From CAZQXD01 sp964597315 (GTDB lineage: Bacteria > Pseudomonadota > Gammaproteobacteria > Competibacterales > Competibacteraceae), in assembly GCA_964597315.1 (NCBI GenBank), contig CAZQXD010000027.1, positions 1 through 53,636 of the forward strand: DNA of 53,636 nucleotides, given 5' to 3'. This document shows, piece after piece, positions 1-8,992 of this stretch. Within the stretch, counting starts at the first letter, position 1. Each line of letters starts with the position of its first letter. The translations under genes were made by a program, and so were the position numbers. The notes beneath the pieces are model-generated. The model had not been told where the DNA came from. It made no database searches and worked only from the letters and a program-made list of their open reading frames with translations.

Positions 1-3000
1 AGGCGGTGGTGGTGGCCCGGGAGGACCGGCCCGGGGATAAGCGGCTGGTGGCCTACTGGGTGGGCGAGGCCAAACCCCATGAACCCCGGGAATTCCTGAA
101 ACAGCGGTTGCCCGAGTACCTGCTTCCCAGCGTTTTTGTGCAACTGCCCGCCCTGCCCCTGAACCGCAACGGCAAGGTGGAGCGGGCGGCCCTGCCGGTC
201 CCTGCCCTGGAAGCGGAGCGGGACTACCGGACGCCCACGGGCGCCACCGAAACCATCCTGGCCGGGCTGATGGCCGAAGTGCTGGGCCGGGAACAGGTGG
301 GCGCCGATGAAAATTTCTTCGAGTCCGGCGGCCATTCCCTGCTGGCCACCCAATGGGTCTCCCGGCTGCGGGACGCTTTTGCCGTGGAACTCCCCTTGCG
401 GCAGGTGTTCGAGACCCCCACGGTGGCGGAACTGGCCGCTCGGGTGGAGGCTCTGCGGGGCCGAACCGAATCCGCCCCTCCCCCGCTGCGCGCCGCTGGC
501 CACCCAGAGGCGGTGTTGTCCTTCGCCCAGGAGCGGCTGTGGTTTCTGAACCAACTGGAGCCGGATAATCCTTTTTATAATGTGCCCTCGGCCTTACGCC
601 TGACCGGTCCCCTGGACAGCGCCGCCCTGGGCCAGGCGCTGGCCATGATCGTGGCGCGCCATCAGGCCCTACGCACCACCTTCGAGAGCCGAGACGGCCA
701 GCCGGTGCAGGTGTTCCACTCCCGGTTGGCCCCGCCCCTGGTAACCGTGGACCTGACGGCCACTGCCGATCCCGAAACCGAGGCCCGGCGGCTGGCCGCC
801 GAAGAGGCCCAGCGGCCCTTCGACCTGGGGCGAGGCCCCCTGCTGCGCGCCCGGCTGCTGCGCCTGGGGGCGGAGGACCGGGTGTTGCTGCTGACCATGC
901 ACCATATCGTCTCCGATGGCTGGTCCATGGGGGTATTGGTGAGGGAGCTGACCGAATTGTACCGGGCTTTCGCCGCCGACCGCGACCCGTCCCTACCGGC
1001 ACTGCCGGTGCAGTATGGGGATTTCGCCCGCTGGCAGCGGGACTGGCTCAAAGGGGCGGCCCTGGACCGGCAACTGACCTTCTGGAAACAGCGTCTGACC
1101 GGGGCGCCGCCCATGCTGCGCCTGCCCACAGACCGGACCCGACCCGCAGTCCAGAGCTTCCGGGGCGGCGTGGAACGCTTCACCCTGGACCCGGAACTGA
1201 CCCGACAATTGCGGACCCTGAGCCGCCGCTCCGGCGCCACCCTGTTTATGACCCTGCTGGCCGGTTTCGCCACCCTGTTGTCCCGGAACAGCGGTCAGCA
1301 TGACCTGGTGATCGGTTCTCCCATCGCCAACCGCAACCGGGCCGAGATCGAGCCTTTGATCGGCTTTTTCGTCAATACCCTAGCCCTGCGGGTGGACCTG
1401 TCCGGGGACCCGGACTTCGAGGAACTGCTGGGCCGGGTGCGGCAACTGGCCCTGGACGCCTACGCCCATCAGGACCTGCCCTTCGAAAAACTAGTGGACG
1501 AGCTGCAACCGGAGCGGGATCTAAGCCGCAACCCTCTGTTCCAGGTGATGTTCACCCTGCAAAACGCGCCCCTGGAGGAGACCCGTCTGGAGGGTCTTGC
1601 CATTACCCCCCTGACAGGGGAGGGGGTATCCGCCCAGTTCGACCTGGTGCTGGATCTGTGGGAGACCGGGGACACCCTCACGGGGGTGCTGGAGTATGCC
1701 GCCGATCTGTTCGACCCGGCCAGCGCCAAGCGCCTGTGCCGCCATTACCGCTGTCTGCTGACGGCGGCGGTCGCCGACCCGACCCGGCGGCTAGGCGAAT
1801 TGCCCCTGTCCGACGCCCACGAGCGCCGGGAGTTGCTGGAACTGGGTCGGGGGGAACGGCTGGACTACCCCCGCCAACCCCTGGCCGCCCTGGTGGAGGC
1901 ACAAGCCCGCCGTCACCCCCGACAGACCGCCCTGGTCCATAACAACCAGAGCCTTGATTACGATGCACTGAACCGCCGGGCCAACCGCATCGCCCACTGG
2001 CTGCGCCGGGCCGGGGTGGAGCGTAACCAGTTCGTGGCCCTGCTGTTGGAACGGGGCGGGGATTTCCTGGCCGCCCTGGTGGGCGTCCTCAAGGCCGGGG
2101 CGGCGTTTCTGCCCATGGACCCCAGCTACCCCCTGGAGCGGCTGGCCTATATGCTGGGCCACAGCCGGGCGCCGGTGCTGATCACCCGAAGCGCCCTGAA
2201 CCCGGCCCACGGCCCGGCACGGCGGCTGTATCTGGATGACCCGGCGACGCTGGCCGACAGCCCGGACCAGGACCCGGCGCCGGTGAACGATCCGGCGGAT
2301 CTGGCCTATCTCCTATACACCTCCGGCTCCACTGGTCTGCCCAAGGGAGCCATGGTCCGCCACGACGGGGCGGTGAACCATATCCATGCCCAACTCCAGG
2401 CCCTGGACCTGGGACCGGAGCTGGTGTTTCTGCAAAGCGCCCCCAGTTCCTCGGATATTTCTGTATGGCAGTTCCTGGCCCCCCTGCTGGCGGGGGGGCG
2501 GGTGGTGGTGGCCGACCATGACACCGTTTGCGATCCGGCCCGGCTGTTGGCCCTGATCCAGGAGCAGGGAGTGACCCTGATGGAACTGGTGCCGGTGGTA
2601 TTCCAGGAACTGATCCACCACGCCGCCCGCCGGTCGGCCGCCGAGCGGGCGCTGCCGGACTTGCGCCGGGCCATGGTCACCGGCGAGACGGCGGCCCCGG
2701 CGCTGCTGGCCCGCTGGCTGGAGCTGTACCCCGGTATCCCCCTGATCAACGCCTATGGGCCTACCGAGGCCGCCGATGATATTTGCCAGGCGGTGCTGGA
2801 CCGGCCCCTGCCTGGGGATCGCCTGGACCTGCCCATCGGCCGACCCTTGGCCAATCTCAGCCTGTATGTGCTGGACCCGGCCCTGCGTCTGGCCCCCCGG
2901 GGGGTGGTCGGGGAGATTGCCGTAGCCGGGGTGGGGGTGGGGGCCGGGTACTGGGACGACCCGGAGCTGACCCGCCAGCGTTTCGTGGCCAATCCCCATC

Positions 3001-6000
3001 CCGGGGCCGGGCGGGTGCTGTACCGTACCGGCGACCTGGGCCGTTGGGACAATCACGGCCAGCTCAGCTATCTGGGCCGCCTGGACCAACAGGTGAAGAT
3101 CCGTGGTTTCCGCATCGAGCTAGGGGAGATCGAGGCTGCCCTCACCGCTCACCCCCTGGTCCGGGAGGCGGTGGTGGCGGACCAGTCCGACGCCACCGGG
3201 GAACGGTTTCTGGCCGCCTGGGTGGTGGCCGACCCGGCCGCCCCGGACAGCCCCCGGACGGCCCTACGGGGCGAGCAACTGGCCCTGTGGCAACGGCTCC
3301 ATGAACAGAGCTACGCCGAACCGGCCCCCCACCCGGACCCGGCCTTCAATACTATCGGCTGGGACAGCAATTACACCGGCCAGCCCCTCCCGGAAGCGGA
3401 GATGCGCGAGTACGTGGACCACACCGTGGCCCGGGTGCTGGCCCACCGCCCCCACAAGGTACTGGAGATCGGCTGCGGCACCGGCCTGCTGGCCTTCCCG
3501 ATCGCCGAGGCCTGCGGGGAGTACTGGGGCACTGACCTGTCAGCGGTGGCCATCGCTCAACTGGAGACCGCCAAGGCTGCTGGCCGGGGCCTGGCCAATG
3601 CCACCTTGCGCTGCCAGCCGGGTCATGATTTTTCCGGCCTGCCCGGGGATTTCGACCTGGTGATGCTGTGTTCGGTGGCCCAGTACTTTCCTGGGGTGGA
3701 CTATTTGCTCCAGGTGCTGGAGGGAGCCTTGGCCCGGTTGCGGCCCGGGGGCAGGATTTTTCTGGGGGATGTGCGCAGCCTGCCCCTGTTGCCGGCTTTC
3801 CACGCCTCGGTACAGTTGTTTAAGGCCAGCCCGAATACGGACCGGGAGACCTTGCGCCGCCGGGTGGAACAGCAACTGGCCCGGGAGCAGGAACTAGCCC
3901 TGGACCCGGCCCTATGGCCGACCCTGGTGGGCCGCCTGGCAGGCCTGGCCCGGGCTGAGGTGCTGCCTAAGCGGGGTCGGCTCCATAATGAACTGACCTG
4001 CTTTCGCTACGACGTGGAGCTGCATTCCCAGGGCCAAGCCGAGCAATTGCCGCCGGACTGCTGGGAGGACGGCGCCCACATGGCCCATCTGGACCATGTG
4101 CGCCACCGTCTGGCCCAAAACCCGCCGCTGCTGGCCCTGCGTCGGCTGGCCGACGCCCGGGCCGCTCCGGCCCTGGCCACCCTTAAAGGGCTGGCGGACC
4201 CGAGCCTGGCCGACGCCGCCCAGTCCCGGCAGCGGCTAGAGACCACTCCACCCCCCGGCCTGGACCCGGAAGCGGTGCGGGACCTGGCCGCAGAACTGGG
4301 CTACGGGTTGCGTTTGAGTTGCTGGGATGGCGCCGCCCCCGGTCGCTTCAACGCCATATTCATCCGCCATGGGGAGCCAGGACCGGTGGACTTCGCCGGT
4401 CCCCTGCCGGAACGGCCCTGGAGCGAATACGGCAACGACCCTCTGCGGGAGAAGTTCCAGCGGGAGTTGACCCCCCGGTTACGGGATCACCTCAAGGCTC
4501 GGCTGCCAGAGCATATGACCCCTGCGGCCTTTACCCTACTCCCGGCCCTGCCCCTGGCCCCCAGCGGCAAGGTGGACCGGGAGGCCCTGCCCGCGCCCGA
4601 CTATCAGGGCCGACAGACCGATTACACCCCCCCCGCCACCCCGGTGGAACAGGCCCTGGCGGCCATCTGGGTCGAGGTGCTGGGCCTGGACCCGGACACC
4701 GTGGGCGTCCATGACAATTTCTTCGAACGGGGCGGCCATAGCCTGAAAGCCACCCAGGTGATCAGCCGCATCCACCGGCGACTGGGGGCGGAACTGCCCT
4801 TGCGCACCCTGTTCAGCCACCCCACCATCGCCGAACTGGCCGAGCGGGTGGGGTCCGGGGACAGCGGCCCGGAGACCATTCCCCGGCTACCGGAGGCAGA
4901 CCACTACCCCACCTCCCATGCCCAGCGCCGACTCTGGGTGCTGTCCCGCTTCGAGGGGGCGGCGGCGGCCTATAACATGCCCGAGGCCCTGTTGCTGGAC
5001 GGTCCCTTGGACGGCGACCGGCTGGCCCGGGCCTGGCAGGCTCTGGTGGACCGCCATGAGGCTCTGCGCTGCCGTTACCTGACCGTGGCCGGGGAACTGC
5101 GCCAGCACGTCCAGGCCGGTCTGTCCGCGCCCCTCGCCCGGCTGGACTTGAGCGCCGCCCCCGATCCTCTGGCCGCAGCCCGGGAACTGGCTCGCCGGGA
5201 CGCCCTGACGCCCTTCGACCTGGAAACCGGTCCCCTGCTCCGGGCTAGCCTGGCGGACCTGGGAGGCCAGCGCCACACCCTGTTAGTGTGCCTGCATCAC
5301 GGCATCGCCGACGGTTGGAGCCTGAATCTGCTCACCGCCGAGCTGGCCCGGCTGTACGCCGCCCTGGGGGCCGGGGCNNNNNNNNNNNNNNNNNNNNNNN
5401 NNNNNNNNNNNNNNNNNNNNNNNNNNNNNNNNNNNNNNNNNNNNNNNNNNNNNNNNNNNNNNNNNNNNNNNNNNNNNGGGGCCGGGGCGCATCGGGACTG
5501 GTGGCTGGAGCGGTTGCGGTCCCTGCCGCCGCCCCTGGAACTGCCCACCGACCATCCCCGACCAGCGGTGAAGTCCTACCGAGGCGCCGCCACCGCCCCC
5601 CTGGCCCTGCCCGGGGCGGCCCTGGCGGCCCTGGCCCGGGAGCGGCGTTGCGGCCTGTACGGGGTGCTGCTGGCCCTGGTCAAGGCCCTGCTCTACCGCC
5701 ACACCGGGCAGCGGGACTTTATCACCGGCTGTCCGGTGGCCGGTCGCCAGCACCCGGACCTGGAAGGGCAAGTGGGCATGTATGTGAACACCCTGCCCCT
5801 GCGGGATAGAGTGGAGCCACTCCGGGCTTTTACCGCTCTGGTGGATCAGGTGGCCGAGAATGCGGCGGCCGCCTTCGAGCATCAGCTTTATCCCTTCGAC
5901 CGGCTGGTCCAAGACCTGGACCTGCCACGGGACCCGGCCCGCTCGCCCCTGTTCGATGTTCTGGTGGTGTTGCAAAACGCCGATGCCGCAGCCCTGGTCC

Positions 6001-8105
6001 TGGAGGGCGTGGGGGTCTCGCCCCTGCTGGCCGATCACCCCACCAGCCAGTTCGACCTGAGCTTTGTGTTCTCGGAGCATCAAGACGGTCTGCATCTGGG
6101 TCTGGTCTACAACCCGGAGTTGTACGACGCCGACGCCATGGCCGACCTGGCGGCCCGGTTCGCCGTCCTGACCCGCGCCGCCCTGGCCGACCCCGCCACC
6201 CCGGTGGCCCGGCTGACGATACTGCCCCAGGACCAGTCCCGACGACTGGGAGAGGTGAATCCCCGGGGAGTGTATCCGGTCGATCAGACCCTCATCGAGC
6301 TATTCCAGACCCAGGCGGCCCGAACCCCGACGGCCCCGGCCCTGAGCTTCCAGGAAAACCGGCTGGCCTATGGGGAGTTGAACCGCCGGGCTAACCGCCT
6401 GGCCTGGCGACTGCGGGAGCAGGGCGTGGGACCGGAAACGCTGGTGGGCCTGTACGGGGAGCCTAGCCCGGCCCTGGTGGTGGGGCTGCTGGCTATCCTC
6501 AAGGCCGGCGGCGCCTATCTGCCCCTGGACCCGGGCCTGCCTGGGGAGCGGCTGGCCTTCATGGTCCGGGACGCCGGGGTGCGGCTGTTGCTGGCCGGGC
6601 CGACTCTGCCCCCCCCGGCGGAGTTGCCGGTTCAGATACTGCCCCTGGAGGACAACCCTGAGGGCGACCGGGAGGACGATCCCCCCGCCACCGCCCGACC
6701 GGACAACACCGCCTATGTGATCTACACCTCCGGCACCACTGGCCAGCCCAAGGGGGTGGTGGTCAGCCACGGCAATGGGGCGCGGCTATTTGCGGCCACC
6801 CGTTCCCAATTTGGCTTCTCCGCTGCCGATGTCTGGACCCTGTTTCACTCCCACGCCTTCGATTTTTCGGTCTGGGAGCTGTGGGGCGCCCTACTCCACG
6901 GCGGTCGACTGGTGATTGTGCCCCGGGCCGTGCGCCGGGACCCGGCGGCCTTCCACGCTCTGCTGGCCGAGCAGGGGGTGACGGTTCTCAACCAAACCCC
7001 ACCGGCTTTCCAGACCCTGATCCGGGCCGATAGGGAACACCCCCGTCCCCTGAAGCTGCGCTGGGTCATCTTCGGGGGCGAGGCCCTGAATCTGCCGTCT
7101 CTGGCCCCTTGGTTCGAGCGCCACGGGGATACCGGGCCGGTGCTGGTGAATATGTACGGCATCACCGAAACCACGGTCCATGTCACCCAGCGGACCTTGA
7201 GGGCCGCCGATCTGGAAACTGGCGGCGACGTGGGCCAGCCCTTGGACGATCTGCGGGTGCATCTGCTGGACCCCTGGCAACAGCCCGTCCCCCCCGGGGC
7301 GGTGGGGGAGTTGTGCGTGGGGGGAGCCGGCGTGGCCCGGGGGTATCTGAACCGCCCAGGCCTGAGCGCCGAACGCTTCGTGCCCGATCCCTTCACCCAG
7401 CAACCGGGGGCGCGGCTGTACCGCTCCGGGGATTTAGCCCGGTGGCGGGATGGCCACCTGGAGTACCTGGGCCGACTGGATCAGCAGGTAAAAGTGCGGG
7501 GTTTTCGCATCGAGTTGGGGGAGATCGAAGCGGCCTTGACCGCCCACCCCCAAGTGGCCGAAGCGGTGGTGCTGGCCCGGGGCCAGTCCCTGACCGCCTG
7601 GCTGGTGGCCCCCGGGCAACCGGCCCTGGAGGATCTGCGCCGCCATCTGGCCCGGCGCCTGCCGGACTATATGCTGCCGACCACGTTTGTGTTCCTGGAG
7701 ACCCTGCCCCTGACCGGCAACGGCAAGGTGGACCGCCGCGCCTTACCGGAACCCGAGGCTGCCCGCCCAACCCTGGAGACCGCCTACGAAGCCCCCGCCG
7801 CCGACCTGGAACGCCTGCTGGCGGAGCTATGGCAAGAGGCCCTGGGAGTGGATCGGGTGGGGGTGCGGGATAATCTGTTCGATCTGGGCGCTCATTCCCT
7901 GCTCATCGCCCAAGTCCACCAGCGCCTTGGACAGCGCCTGGGCCGAGAGCTGTCGGTGGTGAGTTTTTTCCAGTACCCCAGCATTCGCGCCCTGGCCAAG
8001 CATCTGGAGCCGGAAACGGAGCCGGTGGCGGATAAAGGTCTGGCCCAGGCCCGGGCGCGGGCGGAACGACGCAAGGCAGGTCGTCGCCGCCGGGGGGGAG
8101 ATTGA
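1..8105 (+). CDS. Non-ribosomal peptide synthetase, 5'-partial (A-end/PCP / C-A-nMT-PCP / C-A-PCP)
   Basis: The reading frame is open from the window edge, and its first residues are already the end of an adenylation (A) domain, so the true start lies upstream. Residue numbers count from the GTG at position 6. Order: A-domain end with an NGKV A10 motif (about 56); carrier domain, GGHS serine near 111; condensation (C) domain with HHIVSDG near 299; A domain with YTSGSTGLPKG near 771; a SAM methyltransferase (LEIGCGTG near 1153) inserted before the A10 motif, the usual N-methyltransferase place; SGKVD near 1519; carrier (GGHS, about 1576); second C domain (HHGIADG, about 1764) crossed by a 100-N gap; A domain (YTSGTTGQPKG, about 2240); carrier (GAHS, about 2627); and an Arg/Lys-rich tail. 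By my alignment to GrsA the last A domain has the code DFWNIGMVHK, the established threonine signature. The methylating module reads DIWEMTADDK, which I cannot assign. No thioesterase or epimerase domain is present. The chain must continue on another protein, presumably encoded upstream. Confidence 0.97.
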   Translation, partial: AVVVAREDRPGDKRLVAYWVGEAKPHEPREFLKQRLPEYLLPSVFVQLPALPLNRNGKVERAALPVPALEAERDYRTPTGATETILAGLMAEVLGREQVGADENFFESGGHSLLATQWVSRLRDAFAVELPLRQVFETPTVAELAARVEALRGRTESAPPPLRAAGHPEAVLSFAQERLWFLNQLEPDNPFYNVPSALRLTGPLDSAALGQALAMIVARHQALRTTFESRDGQPVQVFHSRLAPPLVTVDLTATADPETEARRLAAEEAQRPFDLGRGPLLRARLLRLGAEDRVLLLTMHHIVSDGWSMGVLVRELTELYRAFAADRDPSLPALPVQYGDFARWQRDWLKGAALDRQLTFWKQRLTGAPPMLRLPTDRTRPAVQSFRGGVERFTLDPELTRQLRTLSRRSGATLFMTLLAGFATLLSRNSGQHDLVIGSPIANRNRAEIEPLIGFFVNTLALRVDLSGDPDFEELLGRVRQLALDAYAHQDLPFEKLVDELQPERDLSRNPLFQVMFTLQNAPLEETRLEGLAITPLTGEGVSAQFDLVLDLWETGDTLTGVLEYAADLFDPASAKRLCRHYRCLLTAAVADPTRRLGELPLSDAHERRELLELGRGERLDYPRQPLAALVEAQARRHPRQTALVHNNQSLDYDALNRRANRIAHWLRRAGVERNQFVALLLERGGDFLAALVGVLKAGAAFLPMDPSYPLERLAYMLGHSRAPVLITRSALNPAHGPARRLYLDDPATLADSPDQDPAPVNDPADLAYLLYTSGSTGLPKGAMVRHDGAVNHIHAQLQALDLGPELVFLQSAPSSSDISVWQFLAPLLAGGRVVVADHDTVCDPARLLALIQEQGVTLMELVPVVFQELIHHAARRSAAERALPDLRRAMVTGETAAPALLARWLELYPGIPLINAYGPTEAADDICQAVLDRPLPGDRLDLPIGRPLANLSLYVLDPALRLAPRGVVGEIAVAGVGVGAGYWDDPELTRQRFVANPHPGAGRVLYRTGDLGRWDNHGQLSYLGRLDQQVKIRGFRIELGEIEAALTAHPLVREAVVADQSDATGERFLAAWVVADPAAPDSPRTALRGEQLALWQRLHEQSYAEPAPHPDPAFNTIGWDSNYTGQPLPEAEMREYVDHTVARVLAHRPHKVLEIGCGTGLLAFPIAEACGEYWGTDLSAVAIAQLETAKAAGRGLANATLRCQPGHDFSGLPGDFDLVMLCSVAQYFPGVDYLLQVLEGALARLRPGGRIFLGDVRSLPLLPAFHASVQLFKASPNTDRETLRRRVEQQLAREQELALDPALWPTLVGRLAGLARAEVLPKRGRLHNELTCFRYDVELHSQGQAEQLPPDCWEDGAHMAHLDHVRHRLAQNPPLLALRRLADARAAPALATLKGLADPSLADAAQSRQRLETTPPPGLDPEAVRDLAAELGYGLRLSCWDGAAPGRFNAIFIRHGEPGPVDFAGPLPERPWSEYGNDPLREKFQRELTPRLRDHLKARLPEHMTPAAFTLLPALPLAPSGKVDREALPAPDYQGRQTDYTPPATPVEQALAAIWVEVLGLDPDTVGVHDNFFERGGHSLKATQVISRIHRRLGAELPLRTLFSHPTIAELAERVGSGDSGPETIPRLPEADHYPTSHAQRRLWVLSRFEGAAAAYNMPEALLLDGPLDGDRLARAWQALVDRHEALRCRYLTVAGELRQHVQAGLSAPLARLDLSAAPDPLAAARELARRDALTPFDLETGPLLRASLADLGGQRHTLLVCLHHGIADGWSLNLLTAELARLYAALGAGXXXXXXXXXXXXXXXXXXXXXXXXXXXXXXXXXXGAGAHRDWWLERLRSLPPPLELPTDHPRPAVKSYRGAATAPLALPGAALAALARERRCGLYGVLLALVKALLYRHTGQRDFITGCPVAGRQHPDLEGQVGMYVNTLPLRDRVEPLRAFTALVDQVAENAAAAFEHQLYPFDRLVQDLDLPRDPARSPLFDVLVVLQNADAAALVLEGVGVSPLLADHPTSQFDLSFVFSEHQDGLHLGLVYNPELYDADAMADLAARFAVLTRAALADPATPVARLTILPQDQSRRLGEVNPRGVYPVDQTLIELFQTQAARTPTAPALSFQENRLAYGELNRRANRLAWRLREQGVGPETLVGLYGEPSPALVVGLLAILKAGGAYLPLDPGLPGERLAFMVRDAGVRLLLAGPTLPPPAELPVQILPLEDNPEGDREDDPPATARPDNTAYVIYTSGTTGQPKGVVVSHGNGARLFAATRSQFGFSAADVWTLFHSHAFDFSVWELWGALLHGGRLVIVPRAVRRDPAAFHALLAEQGVTVLNQTPPAFQTLIRADREHPRPLKLRWVIFGGEALNLPSLAPWFERHGDTGPVLVNMYGITETTVHVTQRTLRAADLETGGDVGQPLDDLRVHLLDPWQQPVPPGAVGELCVGGAGVARGYLNRPGLSAERFVPDPFTQQPGARLYRSGDLARWRDGHLEYLGRLDQQVKVRGFRIELGEIEAALTAHPQVAEAVVLARGQSLTAWLVAPGQPALEDLRRHLARRLPDYMLPTTFVFLETLPLTGNGKVDRRALPEPEAARPTLETAYEAPAADLERLLAELWQEALGVDRVGVRDNLFDLGAHSLLIAQVHQRLGQRLGRELSVVSFFQYPSIRALAKHLEPETEPVADKGLAQARARAERRKAGRRRRGGD
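5378..5477. other. Scaffold gap (100 N) inside the second condensation domain
   Basis: There are exactly 100 Ns. The 11 bases GGGGCCGGGGC lie on both sides. The reading frame is kept across 100 Ns. Compared with the first condensation domain of the same protein, about 35 residues (the stretch with YGDFARWQ) are missing here, so the real gap is probably close to 100 bp. Simply overlapping the 11-bp flanks would also stay in frame, but would delete that conserved stretch. Confidence 0.9.
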
Positions 8106-8330
8106 GCCGGTCGCCTGCGGTCGGCCGACGGCCCAGAGCATAAACTACAATCTTGTCGCCTGAGAGAAACAGTTCGACGAGCTGGCTCTATTGTTACCCT
8201 AAAGCCGCCCTTTGCCTTCTCCCAGGGCTTGTTCGCCCCAACCACCTGTTGCCTATTGCCGACACAATGGCATTTTCCCAATTGCTGCTATTTGTTATTA
8301 AGATATTGTTTTATAAATATAAAATTTTAC

Positions 8331-8346
8331 TGGCACGGCATCTGCA
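8331..8346 (+). promoter_or_regulatory. Sigma-54 (RpoN) -24/-12 promoter
   Basis: The sequence TGGCACGGCATCTGCA matches the consensus TGGCACG-N4-TTGCA at every defined base but one. The GG and GC elements are exactly 10 bases apart. It lies about 85 bp before the EF-hand gene and points at it. The 50 bases upstream are strikingly AT-rich for this genome, as expected for an IHF-bent region between enhancer and promoter; the IHF role is inference. The rest of the 8106-8432 interval holds no convincing gene. A palindrome GGACCC-A-GGGTCC lies in the predicted leader at about 8371-8383. Confidence 0.7.
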
Positions 8347-8432
8347 ATGACTTAGGGCAAGGAGACTGGCGGACCCAGGGTCCATCAGCCAAGGTTTAGG
8401 AAGAACCCTCAACCCAAGAGAGGAGAACCATC

Positions 8433-8705
8433 ATGAAATCCGAAATCGCCGTTGCCCTCGCTGCCTCCCTGACCTGTGCCGGCGCCGCCTATGCCGGTGG
8501 TGAGAAGCATCAGGATATGAGCGCCCTGGACACCAACCAGGACAGCTATATCAGTGTCGAGGAAGCCAATCAGGTACCCGATCTGGTGGCCCGTTGGGAT
8601 GAGTTGGACGCCAACCTGGACGGTCAACTGGATCAAGAGGAATTTGCCCGTTTCGAGACTGAGGAAGGCGCCGAAACCCCTGCCGAGGCGCCGAAAACCG
8701 AGTAA
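8433..8705 (+). CDS. Small periplasmic EF-hand protein
   Basis: This is a 90-residue protein. Its signal peptide ends at an AYA-GG type cleavage site near residue 21. Two EF-hand-like loops follow: DTNQDSYISVEE (about 34-45) and DANLDGQLDQEE (about 59-70). The second is canonical, with acidic residues at loop positions 1, 3, 5 and 12. A Pro/Glu-rich acidic tail closes the protein. The start has a good ribosome site (AGAGGAGA, 6-8 bases upstream). The protein probably binds calcium in the periplasm as a buffer or sensor; its partner is unknown. It is a single-gene unit between a sigma-54-type promoter and an intrinsic terminator, so it is probably induced by an RpoN-dependent activator. Confidence 0.9.
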   Translation: MKSEIAVALAASLTCAGAAYAGGEKHQDMSALDTNQDSYISVEEANQVPDLVARWDELDANLDGQLDQEEFARFETEEGAETPAEAPKTE

Positions 8706-8766
8706 GGATAGTCGCGGCCCGGGCTTGTGCCGGCCCGGGTCGGCCATTGCGCTTCAGTCTCGGAAG

Positions 8767-8799
8767 CCCCGGATCGCTGGTCGATCCGGGGTCTTTTTT
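8767..8799 (+). terminator. Rho-independent terminator of the EF-hand gene
   Basis: A perfect 10-bp stem (CCCCGGATCG / CGATCCGGGG) with a 5-base loop is followed at once by TCTTTTTT. It lies about 60 bp after the stop codon. The T-run is on the plus side only, so it serves the EF-hand transcript and not the minus-strand gene facing it. Confidence 0.92.
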
Positions 8800-8992
8800 G
8801 CGCCTGTGTCGGCAGCGGCTATGCTCTGAATTCACGCTCCTCCGGCACAGGTCTCCATTGATCCATGGCATCCCGGTCCCTAGACACCGATCCCACCCTA
8901 AGTGGCGCCGACCATGGGGTGGCCTTTGGCTGCATCTGGGGGGCGCTGGCCATCTATACGCTGGAGACCACTTGGGCCTTGCGGTGGCCTGG

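Noticed and set aside
8153..8350. 65-codon plus-strand frame after the NRPS gene
   Set aside because: It runs through an AT-rich stretch and the sigma-54 site, has no ribosome site and no protein-like pattern.
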